This document shows positions 51,569 to 63,453 of a stretch of DNA of 64,000 nt, piece by piece. The notes beneath the pieces were generated by a model. The model did not search any database. It worked only from the letters and a program-made list of their open reading frames with translations, and was not told where the DNA came from. The stretch lies in assembly GCA_004299485.1 (NCBI GenBank), contig SCQP01000018.1, forward strand, positions 62,001 through 126,000. The letters are read 5' to 3'. The DNA comes from Acidobacteriota bacterium. GTDB lineage: Bacteria; Acidobacteriota; Terriglobia; Terriglobales; SCQP01. The position numbers and the translations under genes are program-made. Each line of letters begins with the position of its first letter. Positions within the stretch are counted from its first letter, which is position 1.

Positions 51569-53623
51569 TCAATTCTGCGGGTGCAGGTGCGCGCGGAAGA
51601 AGTCATCGACGCGGCGCCAGGCGTCATGGAGGACGAAGGCGCGGTCAAAGTAGTGGAATTCGCCGGGGTACATCATGAACTGCACCAGGCTGCCTTTGCC
51701 GTCTTTCAGGATGCTATCGAGCAGCAAGGTGGTCTCCCAGAAGGGTACGTTGACGTCGGCGGTGCCGGCCAGGATCAGCAGCGGCCGGGCCAGGCGGTCC
51801 ATGTGGGTGCTGGTGGCGCCGCGCGCGTAGCCTTCCGGATTTTGCTCGGGCGTGCCCATGCGCTCGGCCATCCAGCCGGAGTGATACGGGTCTTTGTAGT
51901 ACCAGGCGGGATTGACCAGACCGGCGACATCGACCGCGCAGGCAAACAGCGTCGGATCGGTCGTGATGGCGCGCAGGGTAAAGTAGCCGCCGTAACTCAG
52001 CCCCCAGACGCCGATACGCTGGGGATCGACGTAGGGCAGCGATTTTAGGTAGTTGGCGGCGAGGCGGGCGTCGGTGGCATCTTCGCCGCCGACATCGCGG
52101 TAGACAGCGGTGCGCCAGTCGCGGCCATAGCCGATGCTGCCGCGGTAGTCGGGCGCGATGACCACGTAGCCCTCCTGCAGCAGGTACTGGTGAAACGAGT
52201 AGTAAACCGCTTCGTTGCGGTCGGTGTGCCAGCCATCATAGTTCTGGTTGACGCCATCGGGATGAATCCAGACGATGGCGGCGTGGCGCTTGCTTTTGTC
52301 GAAATGCGGCGGCAGGAACAGCCACGCTGAGACGGATTTGCCGTCGGCGGCGCGATAGTGAATCAACTCGGGCGCGACGAAATGGCGGCCGCGCAGCGGC
52401 GGCGGCATGGAGTCGGTCAAGCGCAGCGGCGTGCCGCCGGCGGAGGGAATGACGTAAAGATCGGCGGAGTGCTGGGCGTCGGTGTGCTGGTAGGCCAAGC
52501 GGCGGTCATGCGGCGACCACATGGGGCCAAGGTTGGTGCCGCGGCCGTGCGTGAGCCAGGTAACGGTGGCATGCGCCGGGTCGCCGTGGAGCGCGACCAC
52601 GCCGATCTGGCGGTCGCCGGGATGGCCGGGCGCATTGGCATCGAAGGCGATGCGCGTCGAGTCGTGCGACCAGGCTGCGCGCCAGCTCGCAAAGGCGCCG
52701 CGCGTCACCTGCACCGCGGGGCCGCCGGAGGCAGGCATGACGTAGATCTGATCCCAGCCGCTGGCGTCGCTGCCGAACTCGATCCATTGGCGGTTGGGCG
52801 AAATTTTGGGCCGCGCGTCACGGCCGAACATGCTGAAGAATTTCGGCTCGTGGTCGGTATAGACGGCGCGCGGCGCACCGCCGCGGGCATCGAGAAAATA
52901 GATGGCGCGGGATTTGGAGTCAGGTGCGACGGCGCTGGCGAGCAGCGTGTCAGCGTTTAACCATGCGGCGCCGTAACCGCCGGCGGGCATCGGCACCTTG
53001 CCCGGCGCACCGCCGCTTGCGGCCACCACGTAAAGCTGGCCGGGCTCATAGCCGGTGACGCGGAAAATGATCTTGTCGCCGACTTCGGGCGCGGAGAAAT
53101 TGTGCGGTTGCGGCCCGCCGCCCAGCATGTACGCCAGCCGGCGGCCATCGGGCGACCAGCGCAGCGCGCGCGGCTGTGCCTGCAGTGGAACGGAGATCGA
53201 GGCACCGCTGGCGAGCGTGGTGATGACGATGGCGTTACCATCGACGCGGGCGCTGCGCACACCGTCGGGCGAAAGCACGGCGGCCGTACGCTCGCGCGCG
53301 GCCGGAGGCAAAGCGCGAGAGCCGGGTTGGGACTCCCCGGGCCCCCGGCCCGGCCGAGCCTCAAGCGGGTGGCGTGGCGCAGCCACGCCCGGCCCCGCAC
53401 CCGTCAATAGTTGTGGTGTGGCCGGATGCTCCGCGCTCACGCTGTAGCGCTGATGCACGCCGCCAATGTCCCAGTCGAAGCTGACGCTCTGACCGTCCGG
53501 CGACCAGCGCCAGGCGGAGGGGTACCGGATGGCGACGACATCCTGAATGCGGAACGGTTTTGTCTGCGCCGCCAGGGCCGCACCCAAAACCGCCAGCGCG
53601 AGCAACAGGCGGCGAAGACTCAT
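51569..53623 (-). CDS. S9-family serine peptidase (dipeptidyl/acylaminoacyl peptidase)
   Basis: This 684-residue secreted enzyme has a signal peptide (MSLRRLLLALAVLGAALAAQ). A seven-bladed beta-propeller of WD40-like/PD40 repeats (about residues 25-400) is followed by the alpha/beta-hydrolase domain. The catalytic triad is Ser543 (WGLSYGGYFTL), Asp623 (GTADVNVPF) and His657 (GEFHYFDRA), approximate numbers. It hydrolyses oligopeptides at the N-terminal end. In the first propeller blades, residues about 74-107 are encoded by an interspersed repeat (53320-53407), read antisense to the other in-gene copies. It is 17 bases downstream of the RND adaptor. Confidence 0.9.
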   Translation of the reverse strand: MSLRRLLLALAVLGAALAAQTKPFRIQDVVAIRYPSAWRWSPDGQSVSFDWDIGGVHQRYSVSAEHPATPQLLTGAGPGVAAPRHPLEARPGRGPGESQPGSRALPPAARERTAAVLSPDGVRSARVDGNAIVITTLASGASISVPLQAQPRALRWSPDGRRLAYMLGGGPQPHNFSAPEVGDKIIFRVTGYEPGQLYVVAASGGAPGKVPMPAGGYGAAWLNADTLLASAVAPDSKSRAIYFLDARGGAPRAVYTDHEPKFFSMFGRDARPKISPNRQWIEFGSDASGWDQIYVMPASGGPAVQVTRGAFASWRAAWSHDSTRIAFDANAPGHPGDRQIGVVALHGDPAHATVTWLTHGRGTNLGPMWSPHDRRLAYQHTDAQHSADLYVIPSAGGTPLRLTDSMPPPLRGRHFVAPELIHYRAADGKSVSAWLFLPPHFDKSKRHAAIVWIHPDGVNQNYDGWHTDRNEAVYYSFHQYLLQEGYVVIAPDYRGSIGYGRDWRTAVYRDVGGEDATDARLAANYLKSLPYVDPQRIGVWGLSYGGYFTLRAITTDPTLFACAVDVAGLVNPAWYYKDPYHSGWMAERMGTPEQNPEGYARGATSTHMDRLARPLLILAGTADVNVPFWETTLLLDSILKDGKGSLVQFMMYPGEFHYFDRAFVLHDAWRRVDDFFRAHLHPQN
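53320..53407. repeat. In-frame palindromic repeat element, copy in S9 peptidase gene
   Basis: The plus strand reads AGCGGGT, GGCGTGGC-GCA-GCCACGCC, CGGCCCCGCACCCGTCAA. Order and flanks are as in the C45 and mazG copies, but both stem strands are changed in a compensatory way. Inserted codons are Gly/Pro/Arg-rich and lie between conserved propeller strands. Confidence 0.75.
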
Positions 53624-53640
53624 CCTGTGACTATAGCCAG

Positions 53641-54786
53641 TTAAGGAACGACAGTCACGGCCTGACCGGGACGGAGGTCATCCTCGGCCGCGGTCACGAC
53701 GCGGTCGCCAGGCGCGAGAGAGCCGAAGACCTCAAGGTTGGCGCCATCGGCAAACCCGGTCGTAACATCTACCCACTGCAGCCGGCCATCGGCGCCGATG
53801 CGCTCGACAAAGGTGCGCTCGCTGCTGCGCACCACGGCAGAAGCGGGAACGAACAAAGAAGGCTGAGCGCGTTGGAAGCTCCACTGCACCCGCACGAACA
53901 TGCCCGGCGCCAGCACAGAGCCGGAGTTGGCGACGTCGAGCTCAATCGGCATGGAGCGGGAGTCGCGGCGGACACTATGGGCGACGCGCGCGACCACGCC
54001 GGTGAAGGTGCGGCCGGGCTGATTGGCCACGGTAAACGGAAGCTGCGCGCCGGTGGGAATGCCGACGGCCTCGGCCTCCGGCACATCGACGACCAGGCGC
54101 AGGGGATCCAACTGCTGCAGCTCAAACAGCGGCGGGGCGCTGGGGCCGGCGAGCGCGCCCACGCTGGCATCACGGCGGATGATGGCGCCGGTGAAGGGCG
54201 CCACCACGCGAAGATAATCGGTGAGCGCAGCCTGCGAGGCGAGCGCGGCGGCGGCGGCTTGCTCCGCCGCCTGGCGCGACTCCACTTCGGCCTGATCGGC
54301 CGCGACGGCATGCTCGGCCACCTGAATATCGTTGCCCGCCACCGCGCCCGCCTCGGCGGCCGCGGCGCCCTGCAAACGCTGCAACGTCGCCTGATCGCGT
54401 TGCAGGGTCGCTTGCGCTTCGAGGCGCAGCGCTTTGGCGGACGACAGCCGATGCTGAGCCTCGGCGCGTTTGGCGCTCAGGTCGGGCGCATCGAGTTCGG
54501 CCAGCAACTGGCCGGCGCGGACCTGGCTGCCGCGGTCGGCATAGAGTTTGCGGATGAAGCCGGGCACGCGCGCCTGCAGGGTCGCATCCTGAAAGGCAGC
54601 CAGCTCCGCGGGCAGCAGCATGGTCAGGCGCGGGCGCGCGCGGCGCACGGCGACCAGCCGCACCGCGCGCGCTTCCGCGTGGGCGGTGGCCGGCAGCGAA
54701 CTGGGGTGGGCGTTGCAGCCGGTCAGCACGACTCCCGCACCCAGGACAACCAGGGTCAGCCAGATGGTTGGCGTTACCTTACGCAT
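53641..54786 (-). CDS. RND efflux periplasmic adaptor (MFP)
   Basis: This 381-residue lipoprotein-type adaptor (LVVLGAGVVLTGC near residues 14-26) has a lipoyl domain (PGFIRKLYADRGSQVRAGQLLAELDAPDL), a long helical hairpin (about 90-190, Ala/Gln-rich), and a beta-barrel and MP domain (IPTGAQLPFTVANQPGRTFTGVVARV). It bridges the inner-membrane pump and TolC channel encoded upstream. Its start overlaps the pump's 3' end by 8 bases. Confidence 0.9.
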   Translation of the reverse strand: MRKVTPTIWLTLVVLGAGVVLTGCNAHPSSLPATAHAEARAVRLVAVRRARPRLTMLLPAELAAFQDATLQARVPGFIRKLYADRGSQVRAGQLLAELDAPDLSAKRAEAQHRLSSAKALRLEAQATLQRDQATLQRLQGAAAAEAGAVAGNDIQVAEHAVAADQAEVESRQAAEQAAAAALASQAALTDYLRVVAPFTGAIIRRDASVGALAGPSAPPLFELQQLDPLRLVVDVPEAEAVGIPTGAQLPFTVANQPGRTFTGVVARVAHSVRRDSRSMPIELDVANSGSVLAPGMFVRVQWSFQRAQPSLFVPASAVVRSSERTFVERIGADGRLQWVDVTTGFADGANLEVFGSLAPGDRVVTAAEDDLRPGQAVTVVP

Positions 54787-57700
54787 GCGATTCCTCCGGT
54801 TCCAAGTCGAGCGCGGGCGAGCTGGCGTCGCGACGCCGCATCAGGGCAATGTAGGCTGCGGGCATGACCAGCAGCGTAAACACGGTCGAGGCGGCCAGAC
54901 CGCCGATGACCGCCTGGCCTAAAGGCGCGCTTTGCCCGCCGCCCGACTCCCAGGCGAGCGCCATCGGGACCATGCCCGCGATCATGGCGCTGGCGGTCAT
55001 CAGGATGGGGCGCAGGCGCAGGCCCAGGCCGGTGCTTGCTCCTTCTTCGGCGGCGCGCAGCCGCCGCTCGGGTTCCGGCAGGCCCGCCAGCTCCGCGTAG
55101 GCATGCTTGCGGGCGCCTTCCGCCACGGTCACCAACAGAATGCCGTTGGCGACGGAAATGCCCACCGCGGTGATGATACCCATGAAGGATTCGATATTGA
55201 GACTGGAGCCGAACGCCCCCAGCAACAGCAGCGCGCCGGTGAGCAGCGCCGGCACGGCCGTCAGCACCACCAGTGCCAGGCGCCAGGATTGAAAGCTGGC
55301 CGTCAGCAGCAGCAGGATCACGATCACCGCCAGCACCAGGCCGGTTTCGAGGCCGCTCAGCGTCTCCCACATGGGCTGCACCTGGCCGACCACAGCCACA
55401 TGCACGCCGCGCGGCGGCTGCGGCAGGCGCGCCAGCGCACGGTTGACGTCACCCGCGGCCTGACTCAGGCTCGCACCTTGCACGTTGGCGGTGAGTGAGA
55501 CCATGCGTTGCATATTGAAGTGGTCGTATTCGCCCACGACCTGGCCGAGTTGCGCGGTCGCCACGTCGCCGAGCAGCAGCGGCTTGGCGCCGTGGCCGCC
55601 GGCGAGAGGAATGGTCTGGATGGCGTCGAGGTTATTCATTTCTGCCGGCGGCATCAGCACCTGTACCTGGTAGGTCAGGCCAGTCGCGGGATTCTGCCAG
55701 AAGTTGCGCGCGACGAAGCGGCTGGAGGCCGTCGCCTCGGTAAGCGAGCGCCCGACCTGGACCACGGTCATGCCCAGCGTGGCGGCGCGCTGGCGATCGA
55801 CATCGACGAGCACTGCCGGGTAGTCGTAGGGCTGGCCATACTGCAGATCGCGCAGGGTAGGCAGAGGCGCGAGGGCGGTGCGCACCTGCTCGGCGTAGGC
55901 GTGATCGGCGGCCATATCAAAGCCGCTCACCTGCACGGCGATGGGCGTGGGCGAGCCGAGATTCATCATCCGGCCGATGATGTCGCCGGCTTCAAAGCTG
56001 ATCGAGACCGCCGGCAGTTCGCGGGCAAAGTCGCGGCGCAGCCGGGCTTCAAACTCGGCGAGGTGAAGGCCGCTGCCGGGACGCAGGGCAACCTGCATCA
56101 CCGCCTCCTGCGGGCCGCTGGTCCAGAGATAGATCAAATTGATGGGATAGGAGCGCGGCTGCGTGCCGACGAAGCCCAGCGTGGTTTCAACGTTGCCCGG
56201 TCCGGCATCACGGTTGACGATGTCGAGCGCCTGCGCATAGGCCACCTCAGTGCGCTTCAAGCGCGTGCCCGCGGGCGCGCGCAGACGGAGCTGGAACTGG
56301 CCGGTATCGGCTGCGGGAAAGACGTCAGCACCGATCCGCAGGGCCACGCCGCCGGCAAGCAGCACCGCCAGCACGAGATAGATGGGCAATACCAGCCGCC
56401 GCTGCCGGGCGACGGCGCCCGCGGCGCGCTGCGCGGCCGCGCGCAGGTGCTCGAACATGCCCCCGGCAGCGGCGTGCCGGTGCTGCTGTTTGCGGAACTG
56501 CCAGACGGCCAGCACCGGCACCAGCGTCAATGACAACACCAGCGAGGCCAGCATGGCGAGACCCACCGCGAGGCTGAGGGGAATGAACAGCGAGCGGCTG
56601 ATGCCCTGCATGAACAGCGCCGGCAGAAACACCGCGGCGACCGCGAGCATGGCCAGCACCTGGGGTCCCAGAATCTCCATGCCGGCGCTGACGACGGCGC
56701 GCGCGGGCGGCTCGCCGCGCCCGAGGTGGGTATGGATGTTCTCCATCGCCACCGTGGCTTCGTCCACCAAAATGCCGATGGCCAGCGCCAGCCCGCCGAC
56801 GGTCATCAGGTTGAGGCTTTGGCCCAGCAGCCAGAGACCAGCCACTGCGGCCAGCAGCGCAAAGGGGATCACGACCACCACAATGGCGGCGCTGCGGCGG
56901 TCGCCGAGAAACAGCCACACCACCAGGCCCGTGAGCGCCGCGCCCAAAATGCCGTCGATGAGCATGGCGTCCAGCGCATCGCGCACATAGGACGATTGAT
57001 CGAAGGCAAAGGACACATCCACGTCTTCGGGCACTTGCTCGCGCATGCGCCCGAGAGCGCCCTTGACCTCGCCGACGACACGCAGCGTCGAGGCGTCGGC
57101 GTGCTTGGTGACGGGAAGATAAACCACGCGGCGGCCGTTCAATTCGGCGTAGCCGGAAACCACATCGGCAGAATCTTCGAGGCTGGCCACATCACGCAGC
57201 AGCACCTTGTCGGCCGAAGCGCCGGTGCCTACCGGTAAATCCAGAAGCTGCGGGTACGCAGGCACGACGGTGTTGGCATGCACGATGCGGTTGAGATCGC
57301 CCATGCGCGCGTTGCCGGAAGGCATGACGGCATTGCCCGCCACCAGGGCGCGCACCACGTCATCGGGCGAGAGGCGGCGGGCGCTGAGGCGCGCGGGATC
57401 CAGATTCAGGATGACGCTGCGCGGGTTGCCGCCAAACGGCGGCGGCGCGGAAACGCCGGGCAGGGAAGCAAAGACGGGGCGCACGCGCGTCTGGGCGAGA
57501 TCGTCCAGCTCCGCCTGGCTGCGGCTGGCGCTGGAAACGATCAGGTCGCCGACGGGCAGACTGCCGGCGTCGTAGCGCATCACGAAGGGTGGCACCGTGC
57601 CGCTGGGCATGTAGGCCAGCGCGCGCGAAATGTAGGAGGTGGTCTGGGCCGCCGCCTGGCTCATATCCGTGCCCGGATGGAAACTCAGCTTGACGAGGCC

Positions 57701-57964
57701 GAAGTTCTGTACCGAGCGCGACTCGACCTGCTGAACGCCGGAGACGAACAGGAAGTTGGACTCGTAGTAATTGACGATATAGCCTTCCATCTCCGCCGGC
57801 GACATGCCGCCGTAGGGTTGCGCGACGTAAATCACCGGGGCGTCCAATTGCGGAAAGACGTCAATCGGCATGCGCATCACCGCCATGGCGGCGAGCGCGG
57901 CAGCGGCGACGACGGCGACGGCAACCGTGAATGGACGGCGCAAAGCGGCGGCGATGGGATTCAT
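54779..57964 (-). CDS. RND multidrug-type efflux pump
   Basis: This 1061-residue, 12-TM RND transporter has a TM4 relay motif (LALAIGILVDEATVAMENIHTHLG) of the form DE rather than the HAE1-type DD, marking a distinct clade. Porter-domain landmarks PTPIAVQVSGFDMAADHAYAEQVR and PGSGLHLAEFEARLRRDFA are present. It starts directly after the TolC stop (TAA-ATG) and precedes the adaptor, giving the gene order TolC, pump, adaptor. Substrate class unknown; probably hydrophobic compounds. Confidence 0.9.
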   Translation of the reverse strand: MNPIAAALRRPFTVAVAVVAAAALAAMAVMRMPIDVFPQLDAPVIYVAQPYGGMSPAEMEGYIVNYYESNFLFVSGVQQVESRSVQNFGLVKLSFHPGTDMSQAAAQTTSYISRALAYMPSGTVPPFVMRYDAGSLPVGDLIVSSASRSQAELDDLAQTRVRPVFASLPGVSAPPPFGGNPRSVILNLDPARLSARRLSPDDVVRALVAGNAVMPSGNARMGDLNRIVHANTVVPAYPQLLDLPVGTGASADKVLLRDVASLEDSADVVSGYAELNGRRVVYLPVTKHADASTLRVVGEVKGALGRMREQVPEDVDVSFAFDQSSYVRDALDAMLIDGILGAALTGLVVWLFLGDRRSAAIVVVVIPFALLAAVAGLWLLGQSLNLMTVGGLALAIGILVDEATVAMENIHTHLGRGEPPARAVVSAGMEILGPQVLAMLAVAAVFLPALFMQGISRSLFIPLSLAVGLAMLASLVLSLTLVPVLAVWQFRKQQHRHAAAGGMFEHLRAAAQRAAGAVARQRRLVLPIYLVLAVLLAGGVALRIGADVFPAADTGQFQLRLRAPAGTRLKRTEVAYAQALDIVNRDAGPGNVETTLGFVGTQPRSYPINLIYLWTSGPQEAVMQVALRPGSGLHLAEFEARLRRDFARELPAVSISFEAGDIIGRMMNLGSPTPIAVQVSGFDMAADHAYAEQVRTALAPLPTLRDLQYGQPYDYPAVLVDVDRQRAATLGMTVVQVGRSLTEATASSRFVARNFWQNPATGLTYQVQVLMPPAEMNNLDAIQTIPLAGGHGAKPLLLGDVATAQLGQVVGEYDHFNMQRMVSLTANVQGASLSQAAGDVNRALARLPQPPRGVHVAVVGQVQPMWETLSGLETGLVLAVIVILLLLTASFQSWRLALVVLTAVPALLTGALLLLGAFGSSLNIESFMGIITAVGISVANGILLVTVAEGARKHAYAELAGLPEPERRLRAAEEGASTGLGLRLRPILMTASAMIAGMVPMALAWESGGGQSAPLGQAVIGGLAASTVFTLLVMPAAYIALMRRRDASSPALDLEPEESHA

Positions 57965-59335
57965 TTAGTGTCCTTGCGCTGCGGTCAAAACGGGCTGGAG
58001 ATCGCCGGCGGCATAGGCGGTTTCGACCAGCGCGCGCCAGACCTGCAGTTGGCCGAGAGCATTGTCGGAATCCGCCTGGGCGAGGAGTTGTTCGGCATTG
58101 GCGAGATCGACGAGGCTGGCCAGACCAGTCTGGTAGCGCACCCGCGCCTGGCGTTCGCCCGCCTGCGCCGCGGCCAGGCCGATGGGCGATTCGCGGGCGA
58201 CGGTGCGGGCGGCGTTCCAGTCGGCGGCGGCTTGCTGCTGCGCCCTATGGAGTTGCCCTTCCGTCTGGCGCTGCCGCGCTTGTTCCTGCGTAAGTTGGGC
58301 TTTGGCGGCGACGCTCTGACTGCGCTGCGCGCGCCAGCGGGTGAAGGAAAAATCCACCCCCAGCCCCACCGCCCAATTGGCGGCCGTGGTCGGCGCCAGG
58401 CCGGTGAGGCCGGGGGCAAGGCGGCCGGCGGCCAGCACGCCGCTGCCACGGCCATAGGCGCTGCCGAGGGCGTACCAGCGCGGCAGGGCCGAGCGGGCAA
58501 CCTCCTTTTGTTGCGCTTGCGCCGCGGCGACCGCGTCCTGGCGGACCCGCACTTGCGGCGGCGTAGCCCGATTCTTGGCCGGGACTTCAGGCGGCAGGCC
58601 GGTCAAGGCCGCCAGCGGCGGCAGCGGCTGGCCGGGCGCCAGGCCCAGGGCCTCGGCCAGACTGGCACGGGCACTCTCGAGATCGCGGCCGGCGTCGCTG
58701 GCGCGAATGCGCGCCGCCGCCAGCTCCGCCTGGGCGCGGGAACGGTCAGCGCCGGGACGCAATTGCTGGCCGACGAGGGCCTCAACAATTTTGGCTAAAT
58801 CGGCCCAGCGGCGCACGTCGGCTGTACGCACCCGCACCTGCTGCCCGGCGGCCAGGACGGTCAGGTAGGCATCGGCGGCGTGCGCACCCACTTGCAGCCT
58901 GACCACCGCCGCCTGATCGCCGGCCTGCTGCGCCAGATTCTGGAAATAGCGGACATTGGCGGCACGGCGGCCAAAGTCGGCAATCTCCCACGTAAAATAC
59001 AGACCGGCGGCGCTGGTCCAGGCGCTGCGCTGGGAATAGTCGCTGGCGGGGACCGTGCCGCTGATACCCGGCAGCGGGCTGCCAAAACTCAGCCCGAGGG
59101 TGGCGTTGTCGGTGGCGCGGTCCCACTGCGCCGCCAGGCCGGCGTTGGGCCAAAATGCCGTCCGCGCCAGATCGGCCTGCGCGACTGCCAGGGTTGCGGC
59201 CTGCTGCGCGGCGGTCATGCCCGGGTAGCGCATCCAGGCGCTGGTGACCGCCTCCGCCAAATGCAGCGGCGGCGTCTGCGCCCCAGCGCCCGCGCTCATC
59301 GCGAGCGCCACGGCCACGGTGATCGTCCCGACCAT
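57965..59335 (-). CDS. TolC-family outer-membrane channel
   Basis: This 456-residue protein has a signal peptide (MVGTITVAVALAMSAGAGAQ). Two outer-membrane efflux domains follow, with characteristic helices (LAEAVTSAWMRYPGMTAAQQAATLAVAQADLARTAFWPN; VRYQTGLASLVDLANAEQLLAQADSDNALGQLQVWRALVE). The ATG at 59335 was preferred because the longer frame to 59455 translates the repeat at 59341-59447. It is first in the efflux operon and forms the exit duct for the adjacent RND pump. Confidence 0.9.
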   Translation of the reverse strand: MVGTITVAVALAMSAGAGAQTPPLHLAEAVTSAWMRYPGMTAAQQAATLAVAQADLARTAFWPNAGLAAQWDRATDNATLGLSFGSPLPGISGTVPASDYSQRSAWTSAAGLYFTWEIADFGRRAANVRYFQNLAQQAGDQAAVVRLQVGAHAADAYLTVLAAGQQVRVRTADVRRWADLAKIVEALVGQQLRPGADRSRAQAELAAARIRASDAGRDLESARASLAEALGLAPGQPLPPLAALTGLPPEVPAKNRATPPQVRVRQDAVAAAQAQQKEVARSALPRWYALGSAYGRGSGVLAAGRLAPGLTGLAPTTAANWAVGLGVDFSFTRWRAQRSQSVAAKAQLTQEQARQRQTEGQLHRAQQQAAADWNAARTVARESPIGLAAAQAGERQARVRYQTGLASLVDLANAEQLLAQADSDNALGQLQVWRALVETAYAAGDLQPVLTAAQGH

Positions 59336-59340
59336 CCGGT

Positions 59341-59447
59341 GGCAGCTTGGAGGAGCCTTGAGCACCAGCGGGCGGACCCTGCCGGCAATCGAAGCCCCCA
59401 CTCCAGGCGACCAACGGGAGCGACCAGGGCAAAAAGTGGCGAGCCAC
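59341..59447. repeat. Second repeat family, full copy upstream of tolC-like gene
   Basis: A 107-base copy matching 50722-50829 with about 13 substitutions and one indel. It ends with the GTGGC-GA-GCCAC hairpin and lies 5 bases from the TolC start, so it must form the 5' leader or promoter region of the efflux operon. Confidence 0.85.
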
Positions 59448-59509
59448 GATCCCATGCGTATGCAAACGCCGATTAGATCAGGTTGGTTACATCATTTGCG
59501 TGCTGTTTT

Positions 59510-62241
<2,732 letters not shown>

Positions 62242-62245
<4 letters not shown>

Positions 62246-63396
62246 ACCGCAATCGGCGCCCGCGCGCGATGGTGATGGCTTTGCTTGGCGCGATACATTT
62301 CCGCGTCGGCGGCATGGAGCAGTTCTTCAGGCGAAAAGCCGGAACCGGGGTACACCGCAAGACCAATGCTGGCGCCCAGGCTACGCTCGCGCAGCAGCGG
62401 ATCGGCGGCCAGCATGGCCGCCATCCGCTCGGGCAGAAGCTGAGCGTTGGCGGGGTTGCAGGCCGGCGCCAACACCGTGAATTCGTCGCCGCCAAAGCGG
62501 GCCACAATCGAGCCGGCGCGCGCGCTGCTTTGCAGCAGATGCCCGACATGCACCAGCAGACGATCCCCCTCCAGATGGCCATCGTGATCATTCAGGCGCT
62601 TGAAGCCATCGAGATCAATCAGCACCAGCGCGAAGCCGCACTCCCCGGCTCCCTCACGGGCCGGCTGTGTCAGCGCGCTCTGCGCCCGCCGCCATTCGCT
62701 CTCCAGTGCCTGCATGAAGAAGCGGCGCGTCTTCAAGCCGGTGAGCGCGTCGGTGACCGCCTGCTGCTGGATCTCGGCAAACAGACGGGCATTGTCCAGC
62801 GCCACGCCTGCCTGCGCGGCCAGAACCTCAAGCACGTGCAGATGGCCGGTGTCGTAGGCGTATTCGCAGCGGTCGTTTTGCACCGACATAACGCCCTCAA
62901 CTTTGCCCTGGGCGCGCATGGGTACGCCCATCCAGGTGCGCGCGGGCATGCCGCTGAGTACCAGGCCGTTGGCTGCGAGATAGCCCATCAGGTCGTGATC
63001 GATCAGCAGCGGACGGCCCATCTCGATGACGTGCTCGGTCACGCCACGTTTGCGCTCGCGCGTCCGCGGCGCGCGGCGCTCGCGGTTTTCTACCTCGAAG
63101 ACGAAGCGGATGCGGTTGGCCTCCCGCTCCTGAAAGGCAAGGTAGAACGAATCCACGGGCATGAGAGTTTGGAGCTGCTCGTAGATGGTTTGCAGCAGGC
63201 TGTCGGTGTCGAGCGAGGAACTGAGCGTGGTGCCGATACGGGTGAGGATTTCGAACTCGCGGCTGCGGCGCACCGACTTCCGGTCGATCGGGGCTCCCGC
63301 ACCGGCGGAGTTGCGGCGTTGGCCTACGGCCAGAAACACCGCCGCCACCAGCGCAGCACCGGCAACTGCGGCCACGGCCGCCAGAAGATAGACCAT
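62242..63396 (-). CDS. GAF-GGDEF protein, probable diguanylate cyclase
   Basis: This protein of about 384 residues has an N-terminal TM helix (VYLLAAVAAVAGAALVAAVFLAVG), a GAF domain (about 50-210) and a GGDEF domain (about 215-380) with the intact active site RFGGDEFTVL, so c-di-GMP synthesis is likely. There is no RxxD inhibitory site at the usual position before GGDEF. The ATG at 63396 follows GGAGGAGGG. It is co-transcribed with the hybrid kinase, suggesting a shared sensory module. Confidence 0.9.
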
Positions 63397-63453
63397 GCCC
63401 TCCTCCGTTCGGGAATCCCTCAAGCGGCGTATCGGCGGCGGCAGGCGAGTGCT

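Noticed and set aside
59336-59455. Longer TolC N-terminus (40 extra residues)
   Set aside because: Those codons translate the second repeat family and precede a clear signal peptide at 59335.
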